Of a DNA stretch of 49,559 bases, positions 42,195 to 49,559 are shown piece after piece. The translations under genes and the position numbers were made by a program. Position 1 is the first letter of the stretch. Each line of letters begins with the position of its first letter. This DNA is from CAZKNF01 sp964554105 (GTDB lineage: Bacteria > Bacteroidota > Rhodothermia > Rhodothermales > VXPQ01): the NCBI GenBank assembly GCA_964554105.1, contig CAZKNF010000020.1, positions 1 to 49,559 on the forward strand. Reading direction: 5' to 3'. Below the pieces are notes generated by a model, which did no database searches, was not told the origin of the DNA, and saw nothing but the letters and a program-made list of their open reading frames with translations.

Positions 42195-43570
42195 AATACA
42201 CGAAACGGTCGACGTTGATTGTTACGGCAGCAGTCCTTCTGATTGCTGCAAGTGTGCTGATCGCATCGATGCTTCGGCGCGAAGCGACGGATGGGGAGAT
42301 CTCCGAGCCGGTACAGGCCGAGGACTCCTCCTCGATCAGTCGGCTCGCGGCCGCCGATGAGGACGGGGACGGCCTTGTCTATCAGGACGGTATGCATCCG
42401 TGGATCGTCCGAGACGAGCCCGGAACATGTCCCATCTGCGGGATGGACCTGACGCCGGTCCGTGTCGATGAGACGAGCGACCCGGGCGTTCGCATCGATC
42501 CGACCACCCTGCAGAATATCGGCGTGCGAACGGCGCCCGTCGTCATCGAACCGATGCAGCGCTCCGTTCGCACGACCGGGCGCATGGAGGTTGACGAGCA
42601 GCAGACGGCCGTCGTGTCGCCGAAGATCGGCGGGTGGATCGAGGAACTGTACGTAGATTTCGAGGGTGCCCGCGTCACGAAGGGGCAGCCGCTGCTGGAG
42701 ATTTACAGCCCCGAGCTCGTCAGCACGCAGGAGGAATATTTGCTCGCACTGCGAAACAGGGAGCGGATGCAGTCCTCCCCGGCCGCCGGGGATGCGGATC
42801 GGCTGCTCGAAGCCGCCCGCAGACGGCTGGAATACTGGGACATCTCGACCGAGCAGATCCGCAGGCTCGAAGAGACCGGCACGCCGCGGAAGACGCTCAC
42901 GCTCTACGCTCCTGCCACTGGAACGGTCGTTTCGACGTCAGCCGTCGAGGGCCGGCAAGTCACGGCCGGTGAGACCCTGATGCATCTCTCCAATCAGTCG
43001 ACGCTCTGGCTCATGGTGGACGTGTACGAACAGGATGTCTCATGGCTGGAGGTCGGAACCGAGGCGGCGATCAGCCTGCCCTACGATCCAGGTGTGACGA
43101 TCACGGGCACGGTCAGCTACGTGTACGACGTACTGGATCCCGAGACGCGAAGTGCAAAAGCCCGAATCTCGATTCCGAATCCGGGTTTTATGCTGAAGCC
43201 GGGGATGTACGCGACAGTCACCCTGATGGGTCGCAATGCTGAACCGGCACCGTCCATACCGGTCGAGGCCGTCATTCGGTCCGGCGATCGGGAGATCGTG
43301 ATCCTCGCGCTCGGCGAGGGACGGTTTGCACCTGCACCCGTCGTGACGGGGGTGCAGTCAGGCGATCGCGTTCAGGTTTTGAGTGGACTGCAAGGCGGCG
43401 AAGAAGTCGTCACGAGCGCTCAGTTCCTGATCGATTCGGAGGCGAGGCTCCAGAGCGCCGTTGGTGCAATGGCATCCGGCGATCCATCGAGCGGCTCCGG
43501 CGGTGGGCCCATCGAAGGCAGACAGGTCGAGAATGGTTCGACGACCGCTGATCCACACGCGGGCCACTAA
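42191..43570 (+). CDS. cusB: RND efflux periplasmic adaptor with heavy-metal-binding domain (CusB-like)
   Basis: This 459-residue membrane-fusion protein has an N-terminal anchor (residues 9-27). A heavy-metal-binding domain at about 61-90 reads YQDGMHPWIVRDEPGTCPIC plus GMDLTPV, with M68, H69, C80, C83 and M85 as candidate ligands. Barrel-sandwich and beta-barrel domains follow (VEVDEQQTAVVSPKIGGWIE, LYAPATGTVVSTSAVEGRQV, NPGFMLKPGMYATV). The C-terminus ends DPHAGH, another His tail. Such domains occur in copper/silver adaptors. Overlap with the TolC-type gene and 14 bases to the pump gene indicate one operon. Confidence 0.94.
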   Translation: MKYTKRSTLIVTAAVLLIAASVLIASMLRREATDGEISEPVQAEDSSSISRLAAADEDGDGLVYQDGMHPWIVRDEPGTCPICGMDLTPVRVDETSDPGVRIDPTTLQNIGVRTAPVVIEPMQRSVRTTGRMEVDEQQTAVVSPKIGGWIEELYVDFEGARVTKGQPLLEIYSPELVSTQEEYLLALRNRERMQSSPAAGDADRLLEAARRRLEYWDISTEQIRRLEETGTPRKTLTLYAPATGTVVSTSAVEGRQVTAGETLMHLSNQSTLWLMVDVYEQDVSWLEVGTEAAISLPYDPGVTITGTVSYVYDVLDPETRSAKARISIPNPGFMLKPGMYATVTLMGRNAEPAPSIPVEAVIRSGDREIVILALGEGRFAPAPVVTGVQSGDRVQVLSGLQGGEEVVTSAQFLIDSEARLQSAVGAMASGDPSSGSGGGPIEGRQVENGSTTADPHAGH

Positions 43571-43584
43571 CGGAGGATAGACAG

Positions 43585-46500
43585 ATGCTGCAGCGAATCA
43601 TCCAATGGAGTGCCGAAAATCGGCTCCTCGTCTTCCTGTTGACGGCACTGATTGCCGCGGCCGGGGTATGGGCGATGGTCACCACGCCGGTCGACGCCAT
43701 ACCGGATCTGTCGGACGTGCAGGTCATCATCCAGACGGATTATCCGGGACAGGGGCCGCAGATTGTCGAAGAACAGATTACCTATCCGCTTACGACGGCG
43801 ATGTTGTCCGTGCCGTTCGCGAAGACGGTTCGCGGCTACTCCATGTTCGGCACGTCGTTCGTGTACGTGATTTTCGAAGATGGTGCCGACATGTACTGGG
43901 CGCGCAGCCGCGTCCTCGAATATCTGAATTACGTCGGCGATCGTCTGCCGGAAGGCGTGCGTCCTGCGATCGGGCCCGACGCGACGGGTGTCGGATGGGT
44001 GTACCAGTACAGTCTGTCGGATACGTCCGGCACGCTCGACCTCGCGCAGCTTCGGACTATCCAGGATTTCTTCCTCAGGTATGAACTGCAGGCGGTGGAA
44101 GGAGTGAGCGAAATCGCGACGATCGGCGGCTTTCAGAAGCAGTATCAGGTCGTGGTCGATCCGCAGAAGCTGGCGGCATTCGGCGTCTCGCTTGAGCGGG
44201 TGAAGACGCAGCTACAGAATTCGAATCGTGACGTCGGCGGTCGTGTCGTCGAGATGGGTGAGCGCGAGTTCATCGTCCGTGGGAAGGGGTACCTGCAGAA
44301 TGTCGACCACATTCGTTCGATCTCTCTGAGCTCGTCGGGCGGCACGTCGGTGACGATCGGCGACGTGGCGAACGTTCAGATCGGACCCGAACTGCGGCGG
44401 GGTATCGCCGAGAAGAACGGAGAGGGCGAAGTGGTCGGCGGCATCGTCGTGATGCGGTCGGGGGAAAACGCTCGGAAGGTCATAGCGCGCGTGAAGGAGC
44501 GTATCGAGGAACTGAAGCCCGGGCTGCCGGACGGCGTCGAGATCCACACGGAATATGATCGGTCGGGGCTGATCGACCGCGCGATTACCACGTTGACGAC
44601 GCAGATCGGCGAGGAACTGCTCGTCGTTTCGTTGATCGTATTTCTTTTTCTGCTTCATGCACGAAGCGCAATCGTAGCACTCGTTACGGTGCCGGTAGGC
44701 ATCCTCATCTCCCTCCTGGTGATGAAGGGGCTGGGCGTGAATGCGAACATCATGAGTCTCGGTGGGATCGCGATCGCCATCGGCGTGATGGTCGACGCAT
44801 CATTGGTGATGGTCGAGAACGCGCACAAGCACCTCGAGCGCCTGCGACCGGAGCCGGGGATCCCCGGGTCGGAGAATGGATCGGGACCAGTCGCGGGAGG
44901 ACCGGAACCCGAGCTGCCGCCCGCTGTGCGCGTCGATGCCGTGCTGGCCGCCGCGAAGGAAGTCGGGCCGAGCTTGTTTTTCTCCCTTCTGATCGTCACG
45001 ATCTCATTTCTGCCGGTGTTTTCGTTGGAGCAAGTGGAGGGGCGGATGTTCACGCCACTCGCACTGACGAAGACATTCGCGATGGCAGCGGCCGCCCTGC
45101 TGGCCGTGACGCTCGTGCCTGCGCTCATGGTCGTTTCGATTCGGGGACGTATTCGCGCGGAGCACGAGAATCCGATCGCCCGATTTTTCACCGTCGTCTA
45201 TCGACCCGTCATTCGGTGGACGCTGCGGCGTCCTGCGGCCGTAATGGCAATAGCTGCCGTCGCACTTCTACTCACGGTCCTGCCGATCCAACGAATGCTT
45301 TTTGGTACGGCGTACGTGCCGTTCCCACAGCTCGGGTCGGAATTCATGCCGACGCTCAACGAGGGTGACATCCTGTATATGCCGACTACGCTGCCCGGCG
45401 TCTCGTCGCGGAAAGCCGGCGAAATTCTTCAACAGACCGACCGCATCATCAAGTCCTTCCCGGAAGTGGAGAGCGTATTCGGCAAGATTGGCCGTGCGGA
45501 AACGGCCACAGATCCGGCCCCGATGTCGATGATCGAAACGATCATCACGCTGAAACCGCGCAACCAGTGGCGAGAGGGCGTAACGTGGGATCGGCTGGTT
45601 TCCGAAATGGATGCGGCCATCCAGATACCCGGATTGACGAATGCGTGGACGATGCCGATTAAGACGCGCACGGACATGCTCGCCACGGGGATCAAGACGC
45701 CTGTCGGCGTGAAGATCGCGGGCGCGGATCTGCGCATTCTAGAGGACCTCGGTACACAGGTCGAACGCGTGCTCGAGCCGCTCGAAGGGACGCTCTCCGT
45801 ATACGCCGAGCGCGTGATGGGTGGGTCGTTTCTGGACATCGAGATTCGCCGCAGTGAGGCCGCGCGGTACGGTCTAACGACCGGCGACGTACAGAACGTG
45901 ATCGCAAGCGCCGTCGGAGGAATGAATGTCACGACGATGGTGGAAGGGCTCGAGCGATATCCGGTCAATGTCCGGTATCCCAGGGATTTTCGCGGCGATC
46001 TGTCGGCCATCAGGCAGGTACTCGTCGCTACGCCGGACGGTGCGCAGATTCCACTCGGCCAGCTTGCCGATCTGCAGATCTCCGACGGACCTCAGATGAT
46101 CAAGAGCGAAAACGCACGCCCGAACGCGTGGGTGTATGTCGATCTCGAGTCGAATGTGGATGTCGGAACGTACGTTCAGCGCGCGCGCCAGGTCGTCAGT
46201 GAAGCCGTCGCGATGCCGCCGGGATATTCGGTCAGATGGAGCGGGCAGTACGAGTACATGGAACGGGCGAATCAGCGTCTTCAGATCCTCATTCCACTGA
46301 CCCTCGCGATCATTTTCATACTCCTCTTTCTGCACTTCAGGAACGTCTGGGAATCGTCCATCTTGATGGCCACCCTTCCGCTGGCGGTGGTAGGGGCGGT
46401 CTGGCTGATGGCCATTCTCGAATTCAACATGAGCATCGCGGTCGGGGTCGGATTCATTGCGGTCGCAGGACTGGCGGCGGAAACGGGCGTCGTGATGCAG

Positions 46501-46860
46501 GTCTACCTGGACGAAGCGGTTGCGCGTTACCGGCGCGAGGGCAGGATGTCCTCCCGGGCGATGTTGAGCGCGGCACTCGAGGAAGGCGCGGTCGATCGAC
46601 TTCGACCGAAGCTCATGACCGTATTTACGACACTCATTGGGCTGATGCCCATCATGCTCGGCACCGGTACGGGCTCCGAAGTCATGAGGCGGATCGCCAC
46701 ACCAATGGTCGGCGGGCTGGTGAGCTCGACGGCACTTACGCTGATCGTCATCCCTGCCGCCTACATGCTCGTGCAGAGCCGCCGGCTCCGCGGCGAGTTC
46801 GAGGAGGAGGTTGACACGGCACCGGATCGCGTCGCGGCGGGTGAATCTACGGTCGCATGA
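43585..46860 (+). CDS. cusA: Heavy-metal RND efflux pump, Cu(I)/Ag(I)-type (CusA)
   Basis: This 1091-residue inner-membrane proton-driven pump has the RND fold: TM1, porter repeat 1, TM2-6, a second copy, and a charged tail. Proton-relay residues are seen in GVMVDASLVMVENAHKHLE (D404, E411). The methionines M599, M649 and M698 are spaced exactly 50 and 49 apart, like the copper-binding triad M573/M623/M672 of E. coli CusA; DPAPMSMIET and TRTDMLATGIK surround the last two. This points to Cu(I)/Ag(I) rather than Zn/Co export. GGAGGA stands 7 bases before the ATG. The gene overlaps the convergent T9SS cargo gene by 14 bases. Confidence 0.96.
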   Translation: MLQRIIQWSAENRLLVFLLTALIAAAGVWAMVTTPVDAIPDLSDVQVIIQTDYPGQGPQIVEEQITYPLTTAMLSVPFAKTVRGYSMFGTSFVYVIFEDGADMYWARSRVLEYLNYVGDRLPEGVRPAIGPDATGVGWVYQYSLSDTSGTLDLAQLRTIQDFFLRYELQAVEGVSEIATIGGFQKQYQVVVDPQKLAAFGVSLERVKTQLQNSNRDVGGRVVEMGEREFIVRGKGYLQNVDHIRSISLSSSGGTSVTIGDVANVQIGPELRRGIAEKNGEGEVVGGIVVMRSGENARKVIARVKERIEELKPGLPDGVEIHTEYDRSGLIDRAITTLTTQIGEELLVVSLIVFLFLLHARSAIVALVTVPVGILISLLVMKGLGVNANIMSLGGIAIAIGVMVDASLVMVENAHKHLERLRPEPGIPGSENGSGPVAGGPEPELPPAVRVDAVLAAAKEVGPSLFFSLLIVTISFLPVFSLEQVEGRMFTPLALTKTFAMAAAALLAVTLVPALMVVSIRGRIRAEHENPIARFFTVVYRPVIRWTLRRPAAVMAIAAVALLLTVLPIQRMLFGTAYVPFPQLGSEFMPTLNEGDILYMPTTLPGVSSRKAGEILQQTDRIIKSFPEVESVFGKIGRAETATDPAPMSMIETIITLKPRNQWREGVTWDRLVSEMDAAIQIPGLTNAWTMPIKTRTDMLATGIKTPVGVKIAGADLRILEDLGTQVERVLEPLEGTLSVYAERVMGGSFLDIEIRRSEAARYGLTTGDVQNVIASAVGGMNVTTMVEGLERYPVNVRYPRDFRGDLSAIRQVLVATPDGAQIPLGQLADLQISDGPQMIKSENARPNAWVYVDLESNVDVGTYVQRARQVVSEAVAMPPGYSVRWSGQYEYMERANQRLQILIPLTLAIIFILLFLHFRNVWESSILMATLPLAVVGAVWLMAILEFNMSIAVGVGFIAVAGLAAETGVVMQVYLDEAVARYRREGRMSSRAMLSAALEEGAVDRLRPKLMTVFTTLIGLMPIMLGTGTGSEVMRRIATPMVGGLVSSTALTLIVIPAAYMLVQSRRLRGEFEEEVDTAPDRVAAGESTVA

Positions 46861-47824
46861 CCGTCAGCTGTCCGCACGTCGCCGACGCACGGTCAAAGCA
46901 GTACAGGTACGTTCCGGCGGAGAGGCCATCCGAAGAGACGTCGACTTCGTGTGAGCCTGCCGGCAGGTCGGAACGGAGCAGAGTGCGCACTTCCCGGCCA
47001 AGCATGTCGTACAGCACCAACGAGACGGACTGCGCACGATCGACGTCAAATCGGATGGTCGTCTCATTTGAGACGGGGTTCGGATAATTTCCGGCGAGAC
47101 GGAGGGTGGACGGAAGGTCCGGTCGTTCGGCGGATACGTTTGTCGAATAGGAAATAGTGAGTCGAGGGTGATTTTCGGCATCGGCGTTTTCGCGGCTGTC
47201 GAAGCGTATGGCAGATGCGATAGTCACCTCGTCGCCGATCAAGATCCAGCCGAAGTTCGACGCCGGATCGTCCAGCCACTGCTGTACGTCATCTATCATG
47301 CCCTCGTCGCTGACGCTGTACTCACCTAGCTCGCCGACGTCGAAAGCTCCACTGGCAGCCTCCACGAAGTCGCCGCCCTCAGTGTCCCACATCTCGGTGT
47401 CATAAAATGTGTGGATCCAGGTGGCGTCGTTCGTCGCCGCTGCGGTGCCGGTGCCTTCTTCTCCCGGTGCTTCGGATTCGCCCTCTCCCCAGTCCGATGT
47501 CAGTGAATGCACCGAAATAGTTGTCGCGTTGGTCGTAAGTGTCCGAGACATGTTGAGCGACAGCGTAACGTCTTCGATCGTCGCACCGGCAGGCACGGCG
47601 TCCTGTATGTCGAATGCGAGGACCGCCCTTCGAAAGGTGCTTCCCCCGCCGGGTCCGACTCTGCCGGCGAACAAGTGTTCGCCCGCTCCATTGCTCAGCT
47701 CGCCTGATTCATCTTCATACAGTGTATTGTCCTTTATCGGCGTGAGATCGACTTCTTCCTGAGCACGCGTTGGGGAAGCGGTAAGCGTGCATCCAAGAAG
47801 TAGTATGATTAAGCTTCGAAACAT
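46847..47824 (-). CDS. DNRLRE-like secreted protein with T9SS C-terminal sorting domain
   Basis: This 325-residue secreted protein starts at ATG 47824 (MFRSLIILLLGCTLTASPTRAQ), where the signal peptide begins; the frame is open to 47998. The body (about 25-235) is a DNRLRE-like beta-sandwich: LYEDESGELSNGAGEHLFAG, RRAVLAFDIQDAVPAGATIE, LTSDWGEGES, then DDVQQWLDDPASNFGWILIG. The last 80 residues form a type A T9SS sorting domain: NYPNPVSNETTIRFDVDRAQ, SLVLYDMLGREVRTLL, LSAGTYLYCF. Two Cys near the end are unusual for the tag. It should be exported and attached to the surface. Its binding target is unknown. Confidence 0.9.
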   Translation of the reverse strand: MFRSLIILLLGCTLTASPTRAQEEVDLTPIKDNTLYEDESGELSNGAGEHLFAGRVGPGGGSTFRRAVLAFDIQDAVPAGATIEDVTLSLNMSRTLTTNATTISVHSLTSDWGEGESEAPGEEGTGTAAATNDATWIHTFYDTEMWDTEGGDFVEAASGAFDVGELGEYSVSDEGMIDDVQQWLDDPASNFGWILIGDEVTIASAIRFDSRENADAENHPRLTISYSTNVSAERPDLPSTLRLAGNYPNPVSNETTIRFDVDRAQSVSLVLYDMLGREVRTLLRSDLPAGSHEVDVSSDGLSAGTYLYCFDRASATCGQLTVMRP

Positions 47825-47949
47825 GGGCACTCCGGATTGAGAATTTGTTGGGTAACGCGATGAGCCGGCGGACCGGGCCTTCGAGGCGCAAACTGGCGGA
47901 CAATTATGTAGGAATCGCGGCATCATAATATCAAGTCTTATCGACAGGA

Positions 47950-48606
47950 ATGACATTCGCAACCGGAGTCGAGTCGATCTATGACAGGATAGCTCCAATT
48001 TACGAGCGTCTATGGGCGCGCTATATAGTGCGGACGCATGATGAACTCCTCTCTCGCGTGCGTCTCGAGGACGGTCAGCGCGTCCTCGATGTTGGGTGCG
48101 GGACGGGCATCCTCGAGGAGCGCCTTGTATCCTTGAATCCGCATGTCGAGATCGTCGGCGTCGATCCGTCCTTGCGTATGCTGGTTCGGAGCGAGGCGAA
48201 GTTCATCGAGAAGACGAATGTCACCTTCATCCAGTCTAGCGCCGAAAGCCTCCCATTCGAGGACGAGGCCTTCGATCTTGTCCTGAGCGCGAGCGCGATG
48301 CACTACTTCGAGGATCCGGCCGGCGCCCTCGGCGAAATGTGCCGCGTGCTCGTCGCCGGGGGACGGCTCACGGTCGTGGACTGGTGCCGCGAATCGCTGC
48401 GGATGCGCCTCGCGGACAGCATGCTTCGCCGGCTAGAAGCTGTCTATGTGCGAGCGTACACTCGAGACGAATTCCTGGAAATGGCTTCTCGCGAAGGCCT
48501 CTTCGTCGAAGCGATTGACACATTCCAGGTTGGCCACTATATGATGATGGCCGCGAGTGCTCGGCGGGAGAACCTGCAGAGCTCATCAATGTCAGCGCTG
48601 AAATAG
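47950..48606 (+). CDS. Class I SAM-dependent methyltransferase
   Basis: This 218-residue methyltransferase of the UbiE/Methyltransf_11 type has the SAM-binding motif RVLDVGCGTGILEE at about residues 44-57 and acidic VGVDPSLRML in motif II. SAESLPFEDEAFDLVLSASA with MHYFEDPAGALGEMCRVLVA marks motifs III-IV. The substrate is not apparent; relatives act on lipids, quinones or small molecules. It is divergent from the T9SS cargo gene (125 bases). The next gene starts 111 bases downstream with its own good ribosome binding site. Confidence 0.9.
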   Translation: MTFATGVESIYDRIAPIYERLWARYIVRTHDELLSRVRLEDGQRVLDVGCGTGILEERLVSLNPHVEIVGVDPSLRMLVRSEAKFIEKTNVTFIQSSAESLPFEDEAFDLVLSASAMHYFEDPAGALGEMCRVLVAGGRLTVVDWCRESLRMRLADSMLRRLEAVYVRAYTRDEFLEMASREGLFVEAIDTFQVGHYMMMAASARRENLQSSSMSALK

Positions 48607-48704
48607 TCCTGCCTGCAAAAGGATGTGAGATATTCGATCCTGGTTTGGATGACCGGTCGCACCTGTGTTAACATGCAATGCTCGTTAATCCACATACCGG
48701 AAAC

Positions 48705-48713
48705 AGAGGAGGT
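48705..48713 (+). promoter_or_regulatory. Ribosome binding site fixing the start at 48718
   Basis: AGAGGAGGT lies 4 bases before ATG 48718. The frame is open back to 48625, but this site shows the short form is the real product. Confidence 0.85.
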
Positions 48714-48717
48714 TGTC

Positions 48718-48927
48718 ATGGAAGACATCGTGCAGGAAGTGGTGAATCGCACCGGCATCTCAGAAGACAACGCGAGGAAGGCCGTTCAGGTCGTTGTCGG
48801 GCAGCTGGAGCAGCGGCTCCCGGAGCCTATGGGCTCGCAAGTCAAGAAGCATCTTTCCGGCAAGAGTGCCGGCGGGTCGAGTCTCGGAGATGCGGCAAAG
48901 AGCGCCGGCAGCATGTTCAACAAATAG
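48718..48927 (+). CDS. Small helical protein, DUF2267-like
   Basis: This 69-residue protein starts at ATG 48718 after a strong Shine-Dalgarno. It has no signal peptide. The first 45 residues form alternating helices (VQEVVNRTGISEDNARKAVQ, VVVGQLEQRLPEP, MGSQVKKHL) and resemble the first half of a DUF2267 or DUF937-like repeat. The tail is Gly/Ser-rich with two short helices (SLGDAAKSAGSMFNK). The function is unknown. Homologs of this size often sit near stress genes. Confidence 0.8.
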   Translation: MEDIVQEVVNRTGISEDNARKAVQVVVGQLEQRLPEPMGSQVKKHLSGKSAGGSSLGDAAKSAGSMFNK

Positions 48928-48958
48928 AGGCGGACCGCCTTGTCGGCAGAGTGATGCC

Positions 48959-48993
48959 AAAGAAAACGGCCTTCACTATTTCGTGAGGGCCGT
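48959..48993 (-). terminator. Rho-independent terminator for the minus-strand lipoprotein
   Basis: An 11-base stem (48966-48976 with 48983-48993, one G-T or mismatch position) around a 6-base loop TATTTC is followed on the minus strand by TTTTCTTT (48966 down to 48959). It lies 13 bases beyond the lipoprotein stop at 49007. It also lies after the plus-strand gene ending at 48927 and may slow that transcript, but the T-tract is only correct for the minus strand. Confidence 0.85.
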
Positions 48994-49006
48994 TGCTGCC
49001 GGCCAT

Positions 49007-49453
49007 CTAAAATACCACGACGCGGGCCGAGTCCTGGCCGACGAAGCCGCGGATGCCGGCCGCGGCAGATCGACCCGTCTTCGCGGCTGCACCTTCAGAG
49101 ATGGGGTAGGACGATACTTCTATTACGCACTTGGACGTCCCCGGCGCTACGGCCGTCGCAAGGCCGTTGTCGGCCACGGTGAACACCGAAGTATCCAGGG
49201 ACTCCCATCGGGTGTTCAGATCCACGTCCTCAATGAGTTCGCCCGTTTCGGTGTGCAGGGTGAACGAGAAGTCTACGGTCTCTCCAACAGGAATTGATGC
49301 ACTGTCGGGTGAAATGCGGACTTCCGCTATGTCCGACCAGTCGAAGCCCGGATCGTTACTGTCACAGCCCGCCGTAAGGAGCAATGTGGCTGCCGCGAAG
49401 GCGCAGAGTGTTGGAACTAGCGTGGCGGTGCGCACCATGGTAGGTAGGTTCAT
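49007..49453 (-). CDS. Lipoprotein with Ig-like (BIG2-type) domain
   Basis: This 148-residue protein starts at ATG 49453; ATG 49438 is five residues shorter, and the frame is open to 49501. The signal peptide ends in a lipobox LLTAGC (Cys30), followed by an acidic DSNDPG linker. One bacterial Ig-like domain follows: VRISPDSASIPVGETVDFSF, then WESLDTSVFTVADNGLATAV and APGTSKCVIEV. The hallmark is the pattern of 'value at the present time versus effect of the constant' strands common to BIG2 domains. It is a probable outer-membrane lipoprotein with a binding or structural role. A strong terminator follows. Confidence 0.85.
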   Translation of the reverse strand: MNLPTMVRTATLVPTLCAFAAATLLLTAGCDSNDPGFDWSDIAEVRISPDSASIPVGETVDFSFTLHTETGELIEDVDLNTRWESLDTSVFTVADNGLATAVAPGTSKCVIEVSSYPISEGAAAKTGRSAAAGIRGFVGQDSARVVVF

Positions 49454-49559
49454 TACCGGAAACACGTGACGTGAAGGCCAGCTTGTTCGTGGGACTCCCA
49501 TATAGTAAAACGATTATCTACAGGACTTCCACTTCCGCCTGTTAAGCGCGGGTGAACTT

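Noticed and set aside
1..49559. tRNA, rRNA, insertion sequences, prophage, toxin-antitoxin or defence genes
   Set aside because: I looked in all intergenic stretches and among the translated products and saw no cloverleaf-like segment, transposase, integrase, nuclease effector or CRISPR repeat.

Overview
The window is about 49.5 kb of gene-dense, GC-rich bacterial chromosome. It carries 45 protein genes and shows no rRNA, tRNA, insertion sequence, prophage or CRISPR array. The lineage looks like the Rhodothermales/Salinibacter side of Bacteroidota. That is an inference from a type IX secretion (T9SS) style C-terminal sorting domain on the protein ending at 46847, several lipoproteins with the LxGC type of lipobox, Bacteroidota-type DUF4159 and magnesium-chelatase-like ATPase genes, a fused aspartokinase/DAP-decarboxylase, and few strong Shine-Dalgarno sequences. 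No rRNA is present to confirm it.

Layout. 1-2.7 kb: a magnesium-chelatase-like AAA ATPase cut by the window edge, a divergent NarL/FixJ response regulator, and a beta-propeller-like lipoprotein. 2.7-7.4 kb: a minus-strand envelope cluster in transcription order tatC, S41 protease, TauE/SafE permease, HtrA-type protease and the propeller lipoprotein. 7.7-11 kb: an orotate phosphoribosyltransferase-like gene, glyA, and DUF4359 and DUF4159 proteins. 11.3-13.5 kb: a tight plus-strand operon with a small membrane protein, a zinc-ribbon membrane protein, a ribosomal-oxygenase-like cupin and a NUDIX hydrolase. 13.5-16.2 kb: the bifunctional lysAC fusion. 16.3-18.4 kb: a uracil-DNA-glycosylase-like protein followed by the RarA ATPase. 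18.5-20.5 kb: a LytS/LytTR two-component pair. 20.8-27.3 kb: a TRAP transporter split in two, with dctQM on the plus strand and two paralogous TakP-like binding proteins on the minus strand; a cN-II-type nucleotidase and a sugar nucleotidylyltransferase lie between them. 27.4-30.4 kb: an SDR, a TrmH-type methyltransferase and a Gfo/Idh/MocA oxidoreductase. 30.4-33.7 kb: 2-oxoacid:ferredoxin oxidoreductase alpha and beta, the beta subunit with an unusual Pro/Lys repeat tail. 33.9-36.2 kb: apaG, an unknown gene, thyA and folA. 36.2-39.6 kb: an aldehyde dehydrogenase followed by ilvD. 39.8-46.9 kb: a GlsB-type membrane protein, a His-rich exported protein and a complete copper/silver RND efflux operon (cusC-cusB-cusA). 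46.8-49.5 kb: a DNRLRE-like T9SS cargo, a methyltransferase, a small helical protein, and an Ig-like lipoprotein with a good rho-independent terminator.

Themes. glyA, thyA and folA cover the folate/thymidylate cycle, although glyA is far from the other two. TakP-like binding proteins, KorAB, a ketoglutarate-semialdehyde-type dehydrogenase and IlvD all handle 2-oxoacids; a functional link between them is only inferred. Most of the window is core metabolism and envelope upkeep. I see no clear defence island or wholly new multigene system. The most unusual items are the repeat tail on KorB, the split TRAP system with duplicated receptors, the tandemly duplicated stop region of apaG, and the frequent tail-to-tail gene overlaps.
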